The notes: generated by a model not told the origin, from the letters alone. Shown: positions 9,250 to 18,752, numbered from the stretch's first letter. The stretch: DNA of 64,000 bases from Galbibacter marinus (GCF_000300875.1 NZ_AMSG01000005.1:118196-182195); one strand, 5' to 3'. Translations and numbers: made by a program.

Positions 9250-9280
9250 AAATTGCTTTTTTCAAATGTAATAGCAATTT
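9250..9280 (-). promoter_or_regulatory. promoter and candidate operator of the fucose operon
   Basis: On the minus strand TACATTTG (plus 9263-9270) matches the Bacteroidota -7 element TAnnTTTG, about 30 nt before the dehydratase start. Twenty nt further upstream the -33 position reads TGG rather than TTG. A 7-bp inverted repeat AAATTGC (9250-9256) and GCAATTT (9274-9280) brackets the -7 box almost symmetrically. This is a plausible operator, but an AraC activator would more often bind upstream of -33, so a separate repressor or chance cannot be excluded. Confidence 0.5.
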
Positions 9281-9329
9281 CGTCATATTACCACCACAGA
9301 ATTCACAAAACATGATACTATTTTTGCCC

Positions 9330-10211
9330 TTAATACTTAACACCAAATTTTTTTGTGTATTGAGAAGGCGTCATGTTTTTGACCAGTTTGAACTGTCGAT
9401 TGAAATTAGAGATATTATTAAATCCAGAATCATAACATATATAAGTAATTCTCAGCTTGTTCTCGATCAACAACTTACAAGCATATCCAACTCTGATTTC
9501 ATTTAGATAATTGGTAAAAGTAGTTCTGTGTATTCGTTTAAAAAATCGGCTAAAGGCTGCATTGTTCATATTTACCACCTCCGCTACATCTGAAGAACTA
9601 ATTGGGTTTCTAAAATTCTCATATATAAACTCGTAAATCTTCTTGAGATTGGAGTTTTCCTCTTTTTCAAATGATTTTTTAAATCCAGCAGTCGAAAGTA
9701 TTTGATAATTTTTATGTTCAGATAATTGCGCTAGTAAATCCAATAAAGTGATGGTCTTCATAAGGGGTGAGCGATTTTTATTTTCAGAAAGGCTGATGAA
9801 TTTATTAATAAACCTTTTTGGAAGTCTACGAAAACATATCCCCAATTCTGACCTTTGCAAAAGATCCTTCACGGGTTTCAATTCGAAGGTGTTGAAAAAA
9901 TGATCGCCTAAAAAATCTTCACGAAAATGCACCGAAATAGCATCGGCATAATGCTCATCATCAATACCGTCTAACTTGATTCCATCATTCATCCACATAT
10001 GAGGAAGGTTTGCTCCAATGAGTACCACATCGCCTACGGCAAAGGGTTCAATGTTATCTCCAATAAAGCGTGTTCCAGTACTTTCAAGAATAATAACTAG
10101 TTCAAGCTCTGGGTGATAATGCCATACTTTTAAAAAATGAGGGTGTCTATTTCTAGTAATAGAAAAGGAATTTTGTTGAGAGTTAGTACGATCTAAAAAA
10201 TGAAGCTTCAT
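9330..10211 (-). CDS. AraC-family transcriptional regulator with cupin sensor domain
   Basis: A 293-aa regulator. The N-terminal part (about 1-120) is a cupin-type ligand-binding domain with HYHPELELVIILE and GDVVLIGANLPHMW. The C-terminal part (about 185-290) holds the double helix-turn-helix of AraC proteins, with NNAAFSRFFKR, GYACKLL, ICYDSGFNNISNFNRQFK and MTPSQY. It lies immediately upstream of, and on the same strand as, the fucose operon, so it probably activates that operon in response to fucose or a pathway intermediate. It could be co-transcribed, but the promoter between it and the dehydratase suggests separate control. The effector is not known from sequence. Confidence 0.85.
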   Translation of the reverse strand: MKLHFLDRTNSQQNSFSITRNRHPHFLKVWHYHPELELVIILESTGTRFIGDNIEPFAVGDVVLIGANLPHMWMNDGIKLDGIDDEHYADAISVHFREDFLGDHFFNTFELKPVKDLLQRSELGICFRRLPKRFINKFISLSENKNRSPLMKTITLLDLLAQLSEHKNYQILSTAGFKKSFEKEENSNLKKIYEFIYENFRNPISSSDVAEVVNMNNAAFSRFFKRIHRTTFTNYLNEIRVGYACKLLIENKLRITYICYDSGFNNISNFNRQFKLVKNMTPSQYTKKFGVKY

Positions 10212-10389
10212 CAGTTTTAAAACTATTCCTCTAAATTACAAAAATTTCAGTTCTACCAAAGTAAAGCCTTTATTGAACCCTAGCTAAAAGTCACTACACT
10301 TACTAGATATGCACCAAGCAGTACAAAATATATTCTAGTCCAGAACCTAGCTTTTGTTAATTACCAATTTTTAAAACCCACAAATTTTC

Positions 10390-10397
10390 TATTTTTG
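10390..10397 (+). promoter_or_regulatory. -7 promoter element of udk
   Basis: TATTTTTG fits TAnnTTTG, ends 16 nt before the udk start codon and lies in the 202-nt divergent gap between the AraC gene and udk. No TTG at a good -33 distance was found. The rest of the gap shows no further gene or clear structure. Confidence 0.5.
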
Positions 10398-10413
10398 TAA
10401 AAAATTATAACGA

Positions 10414-11022
10414 ATGCTTATTATAGGAATAGCTGGTGGGACTGGTTGTGGAAAAACAACAGTAGTCAATCAAATTATCAATGAACTCCCTGAGAACGAA
10501 GTTGGCGTAATCTCTCAGGACTCCTATTATAAGGACACCTCACACCTGAGTTTCGAGGAACGAACAAAAATTAATTTTGACCATCCTAGGACCATCGATT
10601 TTGATTTGTTATACGAACATTTACTACAATTAAAAGACAATCAAATTATCGAGCAACCTGTGTATTCCTTTGTAAAACACAACCGTACAAAAGATACCAT
10701 ATTAACACACCCAAGAAAGGTGATGATTGTCGAAGGAATCCTTATATTGACCAACCCAAAGTTACGTGAGTTATTTGATATTAAAATTTTTGTACACGCA
10801 GATTCGGATGAGCGGTTAATACGAAGAATTAAAAGGGATATTACAGAACGAGGAAGAGATGTCAATGAGGTGCTTACCAGATATCAAACAACCCTGAAAC
10901 CAATGCACCAACAATTCATAGAACCATCCAAAGAATTCGCGGATATTATTATACCAAACAATAAATACAACACCGTAGCCATTAACATAGTACGTACTAT
11001 TATTAACGAGCGTCTGATATAA
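10414..11022 (+). CDS. udk: uridine kinase
   Basis: A 202-aa P-loop kinase that phosphorylates uridine and cytidine to UMP and CMP in the pyrimidine salvage pathway. The Walker A motif GGTGCGKTT lies at 8-16. DSYYKD (about 36-41), FDHPRTIDFDLL and YSFVKHNRT follow the uridine kinase pattern, and VIVEGIL is the Walker B strand. The length is standard. The stop is 2 nt from the next gene (septum formation initiator), with which it forms the start of a four-gene run that includes the two mutase genes. Confidence 0.95.
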   Translation: MLIIGIAGGTGCGKTTVVNQIINELPENEVGVISQDSYYKDTSHLSFEERTKINFDHPRTIDFDLLYEHLLQLKDNQIIEQPVYSFVKHNRTKDTILTHPRKVMIVEGILILTNPKLRELFDIKIFVHADSDERLIRRIKRDITERGRDVNEVLTRYQTTLKPMHQQFIEPSKEFADIIIPNNKYNTVAINIVRTIINERLI

Positions 11023-11024
11023 GC

Positions 11025-11351
11025 ATGACATTTAAAGAACTTAGAAAATCCAGGTGGTTTAAATTTTTTTCCAATATATATGTATTGGTACTCACCCTGT
11101 TTGTGGTTTGGATGCTATTTTTCGACACCAACTCTTGGTGGTTCACCCATAGGGAGCTCAATAATGAAATTGAAAAACTCCAAAAACAAAAAATTCATTT
11201 GCAAAAAGAAATTGCAGATGATAAAAAGATTCTAAAGAATCTTAAAAGCAAGGAGGATCTCGAAAAATACGCTCGCGAGAAATATTACCTAAAAAAGGAC
11301 GGTGAAGAAATCTACTTGATAGAATATCAAGATAGTATCAAAAAGGATTAG
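11025..11351 (+). CDS. FtsB/DivIC family septum formation initiator
   Basis: A 108-aa bitopic membrane protein of the FtsB/DivIC family. A short cytoplasmic N-terminus is followed by one membrane span (about 18-36, IYVLVLTLFVVWMLFFD), then a coiled-coil (about 45-80, rich in Glu, Lys and Leu heptads) and the conserved EKYAREKYYLKKDGEEIYLIEY segment. In other bacteria such proteins link FtsL and FtsQ in the divisome and help activate septal wall synthesis. It starts 2 nt after udk, so it is almost certainly co-transcribed. Confidence 0.88.
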   Translation: MTFKELRKSRWFKFFSNIYVLVLTLFVVWMLFFDTNSWWFTHRELNNEIEKLQKQKIHLQKEIADDKKILKNLKSKEDLEKYAREKYYLKKDGEEIYLIEYQDSIKKD

Positions 11352-11451
11352 CAACAAACACAATGCTTATACCTTATAATAAATATGGTGCGTTTTAAGG
11401 GGTGGTGAATTCAATACAAGATTATATCTTTAATCTCTAAAACTAACAACA

Positions 11452-12825
11452 ATGCAAAATTCTCTATTTAGTGACTTTGATGAGATTACCGCAAAACAAT
11501 GGAAACAAAAAATCCAATTCGAGTTAAAGGGCGAAGATTATAACCAGACCTTACTAACTAGAACAGCGGAGGATATTAACATCAAACCCTTTTACCAAGG
11601 TGTAAAAGATGACCGTCCCATCACAATGCATCATCAAGGATGGAAAATTGCAGAAAAAATATATGTAAAAAACAAAAGCGCTTCAAATGTTAGTATTCTA
11701 AAAGCACTTGAAAATGGTGCTGAGGGTCTGTACTTAACCATTGCCTCAAAGGACATCTCTTTAGAGGCGGTCCTTAATCAAGTTCCTTTAGAGGGACTGC
11801 AGATCGATTTTGAATTTGAATTTTTCTGCGTCGATTTCATTGATTCACTACTAAGGTTTTTCACAGGCAAAAAAGCCAAGCTTCATTTAAACCTAGACAT
11901 TATAGGTCGTTTAGCTAGGCAGGGGAACTGGCATGAAAATCAAAAGAAGGATTTTGAGAAGCTGTCCTGGATTATAAACCAAGTCCAAGAAAGCAGCCAA
12001 GTCGAGAGTTCAATAGCTATTGACCTGAGTTTATACCAAAATGCTGGAGCGACCATGGTACAACAATTGGCCTATGGCCTTTCTCATGCTAATGAATACT
12101 TAGATTATTTTAAGGACACCTGCGTGAATGTTACCTTTCTCAACAGCATGTCTGGGAACTATTTCTTTGAAATCGCTAAACTTAGAGCTATACGTGTATT
12201 GTGGGAAAATTTGATCTCGGCCTATCAAATACCTTCCAAACTATTTATTCACAGTACCCCATCAAGGCGCAATAAAACCCTGTACGACTACAATCTCAAC
12301 ATGCTGCGAACCACTACGGAATACATGAGTGCTATATTAGGGGGATCAGACCGAATTTCATTTCTTCCCTACGATGCTATATACCACAAGGACAATGAAT
12401 TTTCCTCCCGGATCGCCCGCAACCAGTTGTTAATTTTAAAACATGAAAGTTATTTTGACACAGTAAAAAATCCAGCAGATGGGACCTATTATATTGAAGA
12501 ACTCTGCCGTGAGTTGTGTGAAAAGGCCTTTAAGCTCTTTAAACAAATAGAGAAAAGTGGAGGCTTTTTATCACAATTAAAATCGCATCAGATTCAAAAG
12601 AAAATAAAAGAGAGTGCCAGTAAAGAATCCACCCGTTTTCAAGAAAATACCACGGTGCTTGTGGGTACAAACCGTTATGAGAATCCACAGGACAGAATGT
12701 CTGAGGATTTAGAACTTTATCCATTTGTAAAGACCAATTCAAGAAAAACACTCATCGAACCCATTATAGAGAGACGCCTATCAGAGCAGCTAGAAAAACA
12801 ACGACTAAAGACTGAAACACCATGA
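11452..12825 (+). CDS. mutA: methylmalonyl-CoA mutase small (beta) subunit
   Basis: A 457-aa mutase barrel homologue that has lost the C-terminal cobalamin-binding domain, as is normal for the small subunit of the heterodimeric enzyme. Recognisable parts are [40 protein letters not shown] and [15 protein letters not shown], each mirrored in the large subunit. It stabilises the MutB active subunit in the interconversion of methylmalonyl-CoA and succinyl-CoA, the propionate node. Its stop overlaps the mutB start by 4 nt (ATGA), so translation is coupled. 100 nt separate it from the FtsB-like gene; a weak TATCTTTA element lies in that gap. Confidence 0.93.
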   Translation: MQNSLFSDFDEITAKQWKQKIQFELKGEDYNQTLLTRTAEDINIKPFYQGVKDDRPITMHHQGWKIAEKIYVKNKSASNVSILKALENGAEGLYLTIASKDISLEAVLNQVPLEGLQIDFEFEFFCVDFIDSLLRFFTGKKAKLHLNLDIIGRLARQGNWHENQKKDFEKLSWIINQVQESSQVESSIAIDLSLYQNAGATMVQQLAYGLSHANEYLDYFKDTCVNVTFLNSMSGNYFFEIAKLRAIRVLWENLISAYQIPSKLFIHSTPSRRNKTLYDYNLNMLRTTTEYMSAILGGSDRISFLPYDAIYHKDNEFSSRIARNQLLILKHESYFDTVKNPADGTYYIEELCRELCEKAFKLFKQIEKSGGFLSQLKSHQIQKKIKESASKESTRFQENTTVLVGTNRYENPQDRMSEDLELYPFVKTNSRKTLIEPIIERRLSEQLEKQRLKTETP

Positions 12826-14948
12826 GTAGGAAAGACCTCCAAGAACTTGAATTAAGCTTTGACAAGTTTTATAATCAAAAACCACAAAGTGATACCAAAT
12901 ATAATACCGCTGAAGATATCGCTCTAAAGGCTCATTATACTAAAGAAGATATTGCCCAGCTTGATCATTTAAATTTTGCTGCAGGCTTTCCTCCTTATCT
13001 CCGTGGTCCGTACACCACTATGTATGTTAGAAAACCATGGACCATACGACAGTATGCTGGATTTTCTACCGCAGAAGAAAGTAATGCATTTTACAGAAGA
13101 AATCTAGCGGCGGGTCAAAGAGGGCTTTCAGTAGCATTTGATCTAGCCACACATAGAGGGTATGATTCCGATCACCCACGGGTAAATGCTGATGTCGGAA
13201 AAGCAGGAGTGGCAATCGATAGTGTGGAGGATATGAAAATTCTGTTCGACCAAATCCCTTTAGATCAGATTTCGGTATCCATGACTATGAATGGTGCGGT
13301 GCTTCCAATAATGGCATTTTATATCATTGCAGCACAAGAACAAGGCGTTAGTGAAGATAAACTTTCTGGAACCATACAAAATGATATTTTGAAAGAATTT
13401 ATGGTTCGTAATACGTACATATATCCACCAGAACCTTCGATGAAGATTATTGCAGATATCTTTGAATATACAAGTGGTAACATGCCAAAATTTAACAGTA
13501 TAAGTATCTCTGGCTACCATATGCAAGAAGCAGGAGCCACAGCGGATATTGAGCTGGCTTACACCTTGGCCAATGGACTAGAATACATTAAAACAGGGCT
13601 ATCCCAAGGGATGGACATCGATGAATTTGCACCAAGGCTTTCATTTTTCTGGGGAATAGGAATGAATCACTTTATGGAAATTGCCAAATTAAGAGCCGGT
13701 AGAATGCTCTGGGCAAAATTACTAAAGCAATTCAACCCTAAAAAAGACAAGTCTAGTTCCCTTAGAGCCCATAGCCAAACCAGTGGATGGAGTTTAACCG
13801 AACAAGACCCCTTTAACAATGTTGCTAGAACATGTATTGAAGCTGCTGCTGCGGCATTTGGCGGGACACAGTCCTTACATACCAATGCGCTGGATGAGGC
13901 CATTGCTCTACCTAGTGATTTCTCTGCTCGTATTGCAAGAAACACCCAATTGTATCTACAACATGAAACAGGGATTACCAAAACCGTTGACCCATGGGCA
14001 GGAAGTTATTATGTAGAACGCCTAACGGCAGATATTGCTCAAAAGGCCTGGAAACATATCAAAGAGATTCAGTCACTTGGAGGAATGACAAAGGCAATTA
14101 GCTCTGGTATTCCGAAAATGCGGATCGAACAGGCAGCAGCCCGAAAACAGGCCAGAATAGATAGTGATCAAGACCTTATAATAGGAGTGAATAAATACCA
14201 ATCCCCAGAGGAGGACTTCTTAGAGGTTTTAGAGGTCGATAATCACGCCGTACGCCAAGGACAAATCGATCGATTACAACAACTCAAACAAAAAAGAGAC
14301 AATACAAAGGTCCAAGAGTGTTTAAAGAAAATCCAACAAGCAGCACAAGTAGGCCAAGGAAATTTACTAGCTTTAACCATTGATGCCGCAAAAGAGCGTG
14401 CTACATTGGGTGAAATATCAACTGCCCTTGAGAATAGTTTTGGCCGTTATAAGGCCCAAGTACAAACTTTTAGTGGAGTATATGCCAAAGAAGTGAACAA
14501 GGATACCAACTTTGAAAAAGCAAGAATGTTAGCAGACCGCTTTGCCCAGCAAGATGGTCGAAGACCCCGCATTATGATAGCCAAAATGGGACAAGATGGC
14601 CATGACAGGGGCGCTAAAGTAGTGGCAACAGGCTATGCCGATATAGGCTTTGATGTCGATATTGGCGCATTGTTTCAAAGCCCAGAAGAGGCTGTCAAAC
14701 AAGCCGTGGAAAACGATGTTCACATCTTAGGAATATCCTCTTTAGCTGGAGGGCATAAAACTCTTATTCCGGAAATTATGGAATCTTTAGAAGCCTACCA
14801 AAGAGAGGACATTATGGTGATCGTCGGTGGAGTTATTCCTAAGAAAGATTATGAATTTTTATTTGATAATGGTGTAGTGGCAGTATTTGGTCCTGGTACT
14901 AAAATCAGTGATGCAGCAATTACAATTTTAGAGATTTTAATGGACTAA
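12822..14948 (+). CDS. mutB: methylmalonyl-CoA mutase large (alpha) subunit
   Basis: A 708-aa adenosylcobalamin-dependent mutase. The N-terminal substrate barrel shows [21 protein letters not shown] (within 59-80), the catalytic-region TMNGAVLP, and [28 protein letters not shown]. The C-terminal cobalamin domain (about 575-705) contains the DxHxxG motif Asp592, His594, Gly597, the base-off cobalt ligand site, then [10 protein letters not shown] and the GG of IVGGVIP. It catalyses the reversible rearrangement of (R)-methylmalonyl-CoA to succinyl-CoA. Length and motifs are complete, with no sign of damage. It is translationally coupled to mutA. Confidence 0.97.
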   Translation: MSRKDLQELELSFDKFYNQKPQSDTKYNTAEDIALKAHYTKEDIAQLDHLNFAAGFPPYLRGPYTTMYVRKPWTIRQYAGFSTAEESNAFYRRNLAAGQRGLSVAFDLATHRGYDSDHPRVNADVGKAGVAIDSVEDMKILFDQIPLDQISVSMTMNGAVLPIMAFYIIAAQEQGVSEDKLSGTIQNDILKEFMVRNTYIYPPEPSMKIIADIFEYTSGNMPKFNSISISGYHMQEAGATADIELAYTLANGLEYIKTGLSQGMDIDEFAPRLSFFWGIGMNHFMEIAKLRAGRMLWAKLLKQFNPKKDKSSSLRAHSQTSGWSLTEQDPFNNVARTCIEAAAAAFGGTQSLHTNALDEAIALPSDFSARIARNTQLYLQHETGITKTVDPWAGSYYVERLTADIAQKAWKHIKEIQSLGGMTKAISSGIPKMRIEQAAARKQARIDSDQDLIIGVNKYQSPEEDFLEVLEVDNHAVRQGQIDRLQQLKQKRDNTKVQECLKKIQQAAQVGQGNLLALTIDAAKERATLGEISTALENSFGRYKAQVQTFSGVYAKEVNKDTNFEKARMLADRFAQQDGRRPRIMIAKMGQDGHDRGAKVVATGYADIGFDVDIGALFQSPEEAVKQAVENDVHILGISSLAGGHKTLIPEIMESLEAYQREDIMVIVGGVIPKKDYEFLFDNGVVAVFGPGTKISDAAITILEILMD

Positions 14949-14951
14949 TTA

Positions 14952-14997
14952 TTAATTAAGATATTTTTGTCCTAATTAAATTTTCAATGTATATTTG
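14952..14997 (+). promoter_or_regulatory. promoter and candidate operator of the Rrf2 regulator gene
   Basis: The -33 TTG (14967-14969) and -7 TATATTTG (14990-14997) are 20 nt apart, a very good Bacteroidota promoter. GATATTTTTGTCC (14960-14972) overlaps the -33 box, and nearly the same motif occurs before norB. It is also bracketed by the inverted repeat TTAATTA (14952-14958) and TAATTAA (14973-14979). The overlap with the promoter fits autorepression by the Rrf2 protein, but this is inference. Confidence 0.6.
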
Positions 14998-15019
14998 TAC
15001 CCAATAAAACAAGACATTT

Positions 15020-15448
15020 ATGTTTTCAAAGGCATGTGAATACGGAATTAAAGCAGCAATCTATATTACGCAAAACTCGCTTTTAAACAATCGAGTAAGT
15101 TTAAAAGAGATTGCTGCTGAGATTGATTCACCTGTAGCATTTACAGCTAAGATATTACAAGACTTGGCTAGAAATCAGGTAGTCACTTCCATTAAAGGCG
15201 CCCGTGGAGGTTTTGAAATTCACAATCCTGGAGAACTTAAATTATCCCAAATTGTCAAGGCTATTGATAGCGATGATGTTTATAAGGGATGTGGTTTGGG
15301 TCTAGTAAAATGTGATGAGCTTAACCCCTGCCCTATTCACGATAAATTCAAAGTCGTTCGCGAAAATTTAAAAGAAATGTTAGAAAATACTTCTTTAAAA
15401 GAACTCGCTCTTAAGCTTGATGACGGGACAACTGTTTTAAAAATTTAA
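15020..15448 (+). CDS. Rrf2-family Fe-S transcriptional regulator, NsrR-like
   Basis: A 142-aa Rrf2 protein. The winged helix-turn-helix covers about 1-75 (KACEYGIKAAIYI, VSLKEIAAEI, KGARGGF). It has three cysteines, Cys91, Cys98 and Cys104, in the cluster-binding loop, nearly the spacing of NsrR (93, 99, 105), so it probably carries an Fe-S cluster and senses NO. It stands directly before the NO reductase and Ric genes on the same strand, which supports a role as NO-responsive repressor of them and of itself. IscR-like or redox-sensing functions are less likely given the neighbours. The gap to norB is 64 nt with its own promoter-like sequence. Confidence 0.88.
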   Translation: MFSKACEYGIKAAIYITQNSLLNNRVSLKEIAAEIDSPVAFTAKILQDLARNQVVTSIKGARGGFEIHNPGELKLSQIVKAIDSDDVYKGCGLGLVKCDELNPCPIHDKFKVVRENLKEMLENTSLKELALKLDDGTTVLKI

Positions 15449-15479
15449 CGACAAATTAAAAAAATTTAAACAGAAATAG

Positions 15480-15492
15480 GATATAATTGTCC
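15480..15492 (+). promoter_or_regulatory. candidate Rrf2 operator with -7-like box before norB
   Basis: GATATAATTGTCC resembles GATATTTTTGTCC found before the Rrf2 gene (11 of 13 identical). It contains TATAATTG, one mismatch from the -7 consensus TAnnTTTG. A repressor bound here would cover the norB promoter. An 11-bp direct repeat ATTTAACGACA flanks this site at 15443-15453 and 15494-15504. Confidence 0.5.
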
Positions 15493-15512
15493 GATTTAAC
15501 GACACATAAGCA

Positions 15513-17756
15513 ATGAACAAAGAACGAAAACTATGGATATTATTTTCGGCTGTAATGGTACTCTCTTTTGCAGTGCTTGGTTACTACGGTTTTGAGATTT
15601 ACCAACAAATGCCACCTGTTCCCAAATCGGTTCAAACCGAAGATGGGACAGTGATTTTTACCGAAAAAGAAATTTTAGACGGCCAAAATGTATGGCAAAG
15701 TATAGGTGGACAGGAAGTAGGCTCAATTTGGGGTCACGGTGCATATCAGGCACCTGATTGGACGGCAGACTGGCTTCACCGTGAGGCCTTGTTGATTCTT
15801 GATCAGTATGCCAACAAGCAATACAATATAAACTATCAGCAAGCCAGCCCAGCACAGCAAGCTGCCCTTGAGGTGGATCTTCAAGAGTATATTCGTAAAA
15901 ACACCTATGATCCAATCAGTGAAGTGATATACATCTCCAAGGAGCGTGCTATTGCAATAGAAGAATTAACTCAGTATTATTCCTCACTTTTTACAGACGA
16001 TCCAGATTTTGAAAAGCTCCGGCACGATTATGCTATTCCAAAAAACTCTCTTAAAGATCCTGAAAAGCTAAAGCAACTCAATGCCTTTTTCTTTTGGGCT
16101 ACTTGGGCTACTGTAACACAGCGTCCAGATTCGCAGGTAAGTTACACTCACAACTGGCCAGCAGACGATTTAGTCGGAAACAAGGCTACTACTGAGTTAT
16201 TGGCATGGTCGGGGGTGAGTATTATCCTGCTTATTCTATGCATTGGTATTATGGTATTCTATCACGTGAGATCTGGTGGTGAAGACGAAGTATTAGCTCC
16301 CGCGAAAGACCCACTTTTAAAACAAGGCATTACTCCTTCTATGCGTCTAACCAAGAATTATTTCTGGGTGGTTTGTTTACTGATGGTACTACAGATGGTA
16401 CTAGGAATTATCACTGCCCACTACGGGGTTGAAGGCGATGGACTTTATGGTATCCCCCTAGACCAGTTCCTTCCATATTCGGTATCCAGGACTTGGCATA
16501 CCCAACTAGCTATATTCTGGATCGCAACAGCTTGGTTAGCAACTGGTCTTTACATTGCCCCAGCGGTATCTGGAAAGGACCCTAAATACCAAAGCCTGGG
16601 TGTAAACCTACTATTTATATCCCTTTTGATCATTGTAGTAGGGTCTATGATTGGACAATGGATGGGAATCATGCAAAAACTGGATCTTATTGATAACTTT
16701 TGGTTTGGACACCAAGGGTACGAATATGTGGATCTTGGGAGATTCTGGCAGCTGTTTTTATTTGTAGGCTTATTTATTTGGTTAGCCTTAATGGTTCGAC
16801 CACTAATTGATATTATAAGACAAAAAACAGCAGAAAAAAACCTCATCATTTTATTTCTAGTTTCTTGTTGTGCTATTGCTTTGTTCTACGGCGCTGGCCT
16901 TATGTGGGGTAGACAAACCAATTTGGCTATCGCAGAATATTGGAGATGGTGGGTCGTTCACCTTTGGGTAGAAGGATTTTTCGAAGTGTTTGCTACCGTT
17001 GTAATCGCATTCCTATTTGTAAGACTTGGCCTTTTAAAAACCAAAACGGCTACTTTAAACGTGCTCATTGCGACAATTGTATTTATGTCCGGAGGAATTC
17101 TGGGAACCTTCCATCACTTGTATTTCAGTGGAACCCCAACAGCGGTTATGGCCCTTGGAGCTACCTTTAGTGCTCTAGAAGTGGTGCCTTTAACTCTTAT
17201 AGGATATGAGGCCTATCACAACTATAAAGTGACCAAATCAACCCAGTGGATCCAGGATTATAAATGGCCTATCTATTTTATGATCGCCGTGGCGTTTTGG
17301 AACTTTCTTGGAGCTGGGGTTTTCGGATTTATTATCAATCCGCCGATTGCCTTGTATTACATCCAAGGCCTAAACACCACTGCTCTACATGCACACACAG
17401 CCCTATTTGGAGTCTACGGTATGTTAGGTATTGGTTTAATGCTCTTTGTGCTAAGAAGTTTATACAGAAATGTTAAATGGAATGATCGTCTAATAGCCAT
17501 CACTTTTTGGACCTTAAATATCGGATTACTCGCTATGGCCCTTTTAAGTCTACTTCCAATTGGAATATGGCAAGCCGTTGAGAGCATTGAACACGGTATG
17601 TGGTATGCGAGATCCTCTGAACTTATGCAACACCCAACAATGATCACCCTTAAATGGCTTAGAACTATAGGTGATGTTGTATTTGCAGTTGGAATTCTAA
17701 GTTGTTGTTATTTCGTATTCGATCTAACTATTAAAAATAAAATTAATTCAAAATAG
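15513..17756 (+). CDS. norB: quinol-dependent nitric oxide reductase, single subunit (qNOR)
   Basis: A 747-aa integral membrane enzyme that reduces two NO to N2O. Its length and N-terminal extension identify the qNOR (NorZ) type: one membrane helix, then a large extracytoplasmic domain (about 35-225) that replaces the NorC cytochrome subunit and contains GQNVWQSIGGQEVGSIWGHGAYQAPDW. The remaining part is the heme-copper-oxidase-like core with about 12-13 helices. Core motifs include SRTWHTQLAIFWIATAWLATGLYIAP, the WVVHLWVEGFFEVFATV segment (His and Glu near FeB), GTFHHLYFSGTP and LHAHTALFGVYG. Electrons would come from menaquinol. It is preceded by the NsrR-like gene and followed at 7 nt by the Ric gene, so it serves detoxification, denitrification or both. 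Confidence 0.96.
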   Translation: MNKERKLWILFSAVMVLSFAVLGYYGFEIYQQMPPVPKSVQTEDGTVIFTEKEILDGQNVWQSIGGQEVGSIWGHGAYQAPDWTADWLHREALLILDQYANKQYNINYQQASPAQQAALEVDLQEYIRKNTYDPISEVIYISKERAIAIEELTQYYSSLFTDDPDFEKLRHDYAIPKNSLKDPEKLKQLNAFFFWATWATVTQRPDSQVSYTHNWPADDLVGNKATTELLAWSGVSIILLILCIGIMVFYHVRSGGEDEVLAPAKDPLLKQGITPSMRLTKNYFWVVCLLMVLQMVLGIITAHYGVEGDGLYGIPLDQFLPYSVSRTWHTQLAIFWIATAWLATGLYIAPAVSGKDPKYQSLGVNLLFISLLIIVVGSMIGQWMGIMQKLDLIDNFWFGHQGYEYVDLGRFWQLFLFVGLFIWLALMVRPLIDIIRQKTAEKNLIILFLVSCCAIALFYGAGLMWGRQTNLAIAEYWRWWVVHLWVEGFFEVFATVVIAFLFVRLGLLKTKTATLNVLIATIVFMSGGILGTFHHLYFSGTPTAVMALGATFSALEVVPLTLIGYEAYHNYKVTKSTQWIQDYKWPIYFMIAVAFWNFLGAGVFGFIINPPIALYYIQGLNTTALHAHTALFGVYGMLGIGLMLFVLRSLYRNVKWNDRLIAITFWTLNIGLLAMALLSLLPIGIWQAVESIEHGMWYARSSELMQHPTMITLKWLRTIGDVVFAVGILSCCYFVFDLTIKNKINSK

Positions 17757-17763
17757 AACAGTC

Positions 17764-18486
17764 ATGGAAAATTTAATGAATGAAACCATTGGTCAAGTAG
17801 TGGCAGAAAATTTTAGAACTGCCGCAGTATTCTACAACCACGGAATCGATTTTTGCTGCCGAGGTAATAGAGTCATAAATGATGTATGTGAGAAGAAAAA
17901 TATCGATCCCACTAAATTGGAAGCCGAACTCAGGGAAGCACTCGATACCGCTGGTAGAGGAGTTGATGATCCAAGGACTTGGACATTAGCAAAGCTCATC
18001 GACCATATTGTCCCAACGCACCATAGGTACGTTGAACAAAAGTCACCTATCCTATTGCAATTCTTAGCCAAACTCTGCAAGGTGCACGGAGAGGCTCACC
18101 CTGAACTTTTTGAAATTCACGAGCACTTTCAATACACCGCAGGTGACCTAGCCGCTCATATGAAAAAGGAAGAACTCATGCTTTTCCCACAAATTAAAAA
18201 AATGGAAAACGCCCAAAAAACTGGGACTACTTGGACACCTCCTGGGTTTGGAACGGTTAAAAATCCAATTGCTATGATGATGCAAGAACACGAAGATGAA
18301 GGTGACCGATTTGTGAAAATCAGTGAACTCTCCAATAATTACACCCCACCAGCAGATGCGTGCAATACATATAGGATTACCTATGCCATGTTGGATGAGT
18401 TCGAAAAAGATCTTCACAGGCATATCCACTTGGAAAACAACATTCTGTTTCCTAGGGCTATTGAATTAGAAAGCGCTGTGGTTTAA
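17764..18486 (+). CDS. ric: iron-sulfur cluster repair di-iron protein (Ric/ScdA/YtfE)
   Basis: A 240-aa cytoplasmic di-iron protein that helps restore Fe-S clusters damaged by NO or oxidants. The N-terminal DUF542 domain contains NHGIDFCCRG with Cys31 and Cys32. The rest is a hemerythrin-like four-helix bundle with the expected His and Glu ligands: DHIVPTHHRYV, KVHGEAHPELFEIHEHF, HMKKEELMLFPQ, MMQEHEDEGD and HRHIHLENNILFPRA. It starts 7 nt after norB, so the two are one transcript under probable control of the Rrf2 regulator. Full length, motifs complete. Confidence 0.95.
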   Translation: MENLMNETIGQVVAENFRTAAVFYNHGIDFCCRGNRVINDVCEKKNIDPTKLEAELREALDTAGRGVDDPRTWTLAKLIDHIVPTHHRYVEQKSPILLQFLAKLCKVHGEAHPELFEIHEHFQYTAGDLAAHMKKEELMLFPQIKKMENAQKTGTTWTPPGFGTVKNPIAMMMQEHEDEGDRFVKISELSNNYTPPADACNTYRITYAMLDEFEKDLHRHIHLENNILFPRAIELESAVV

Positions 18487-18585
18487 AGCCCGGTTATAAA
18501 CCATAAAAGAAGCGATGCTATTTACATTAAAAAGTAGCTTTGAACGAGCAATTATGTTTTGAGTTTTTGTTCCTAGGTTTGTTCT

Positions 18586-18629
18586 ACCATAAGTGATTCT
18601 TACCCTTACCCCTTAGAATCACTTATGGT
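18586..18629 (+). terminator. perfect 15-bp hairpin downstream of ric
   Basis: ACCATAAGTGATTCT (18586-18600) pairs perfectly with AGAATCACTTATGGT (18615-18629) around a 14-nt C-rich loop. No long T run follows on the plus strand, so it is either a non-canonical terminator for norB-ric or another RNA structure. Confidence 0.55.
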
Positions 18630-18637
18630 ATTGTATT

Positions 18638-18645
18638 TAAATTTG
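18638..18645 (+). promoter_or_regulatory. -7 element, possible promoter of the 12-TM protein gene
   Basis: TAAATTTG matches TAnnTTTG and lies 8 nt after the hairpin and 107 nt before the gene start. No good -33 TTG at the right distance. The leader would be about 100 nt. Confidence 0.35.
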
Positions 18646-18752
18646 TAAAAGCCCTGCCCCTTAATAATTCTTTTGACCTACATATTAACTACTATAATGG
18701 TAACTTTTATACCTTTATAGCAACTGTAAATCATCCTGAAATCATTTTTGTA

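Noticed and set aside
11452..12825. Mutase small subunit as a truncated, broken mutase
   Set aside because: Lack of the cobalamin domain is normal for MutA, and it is translationally coupled to an intact mutB.
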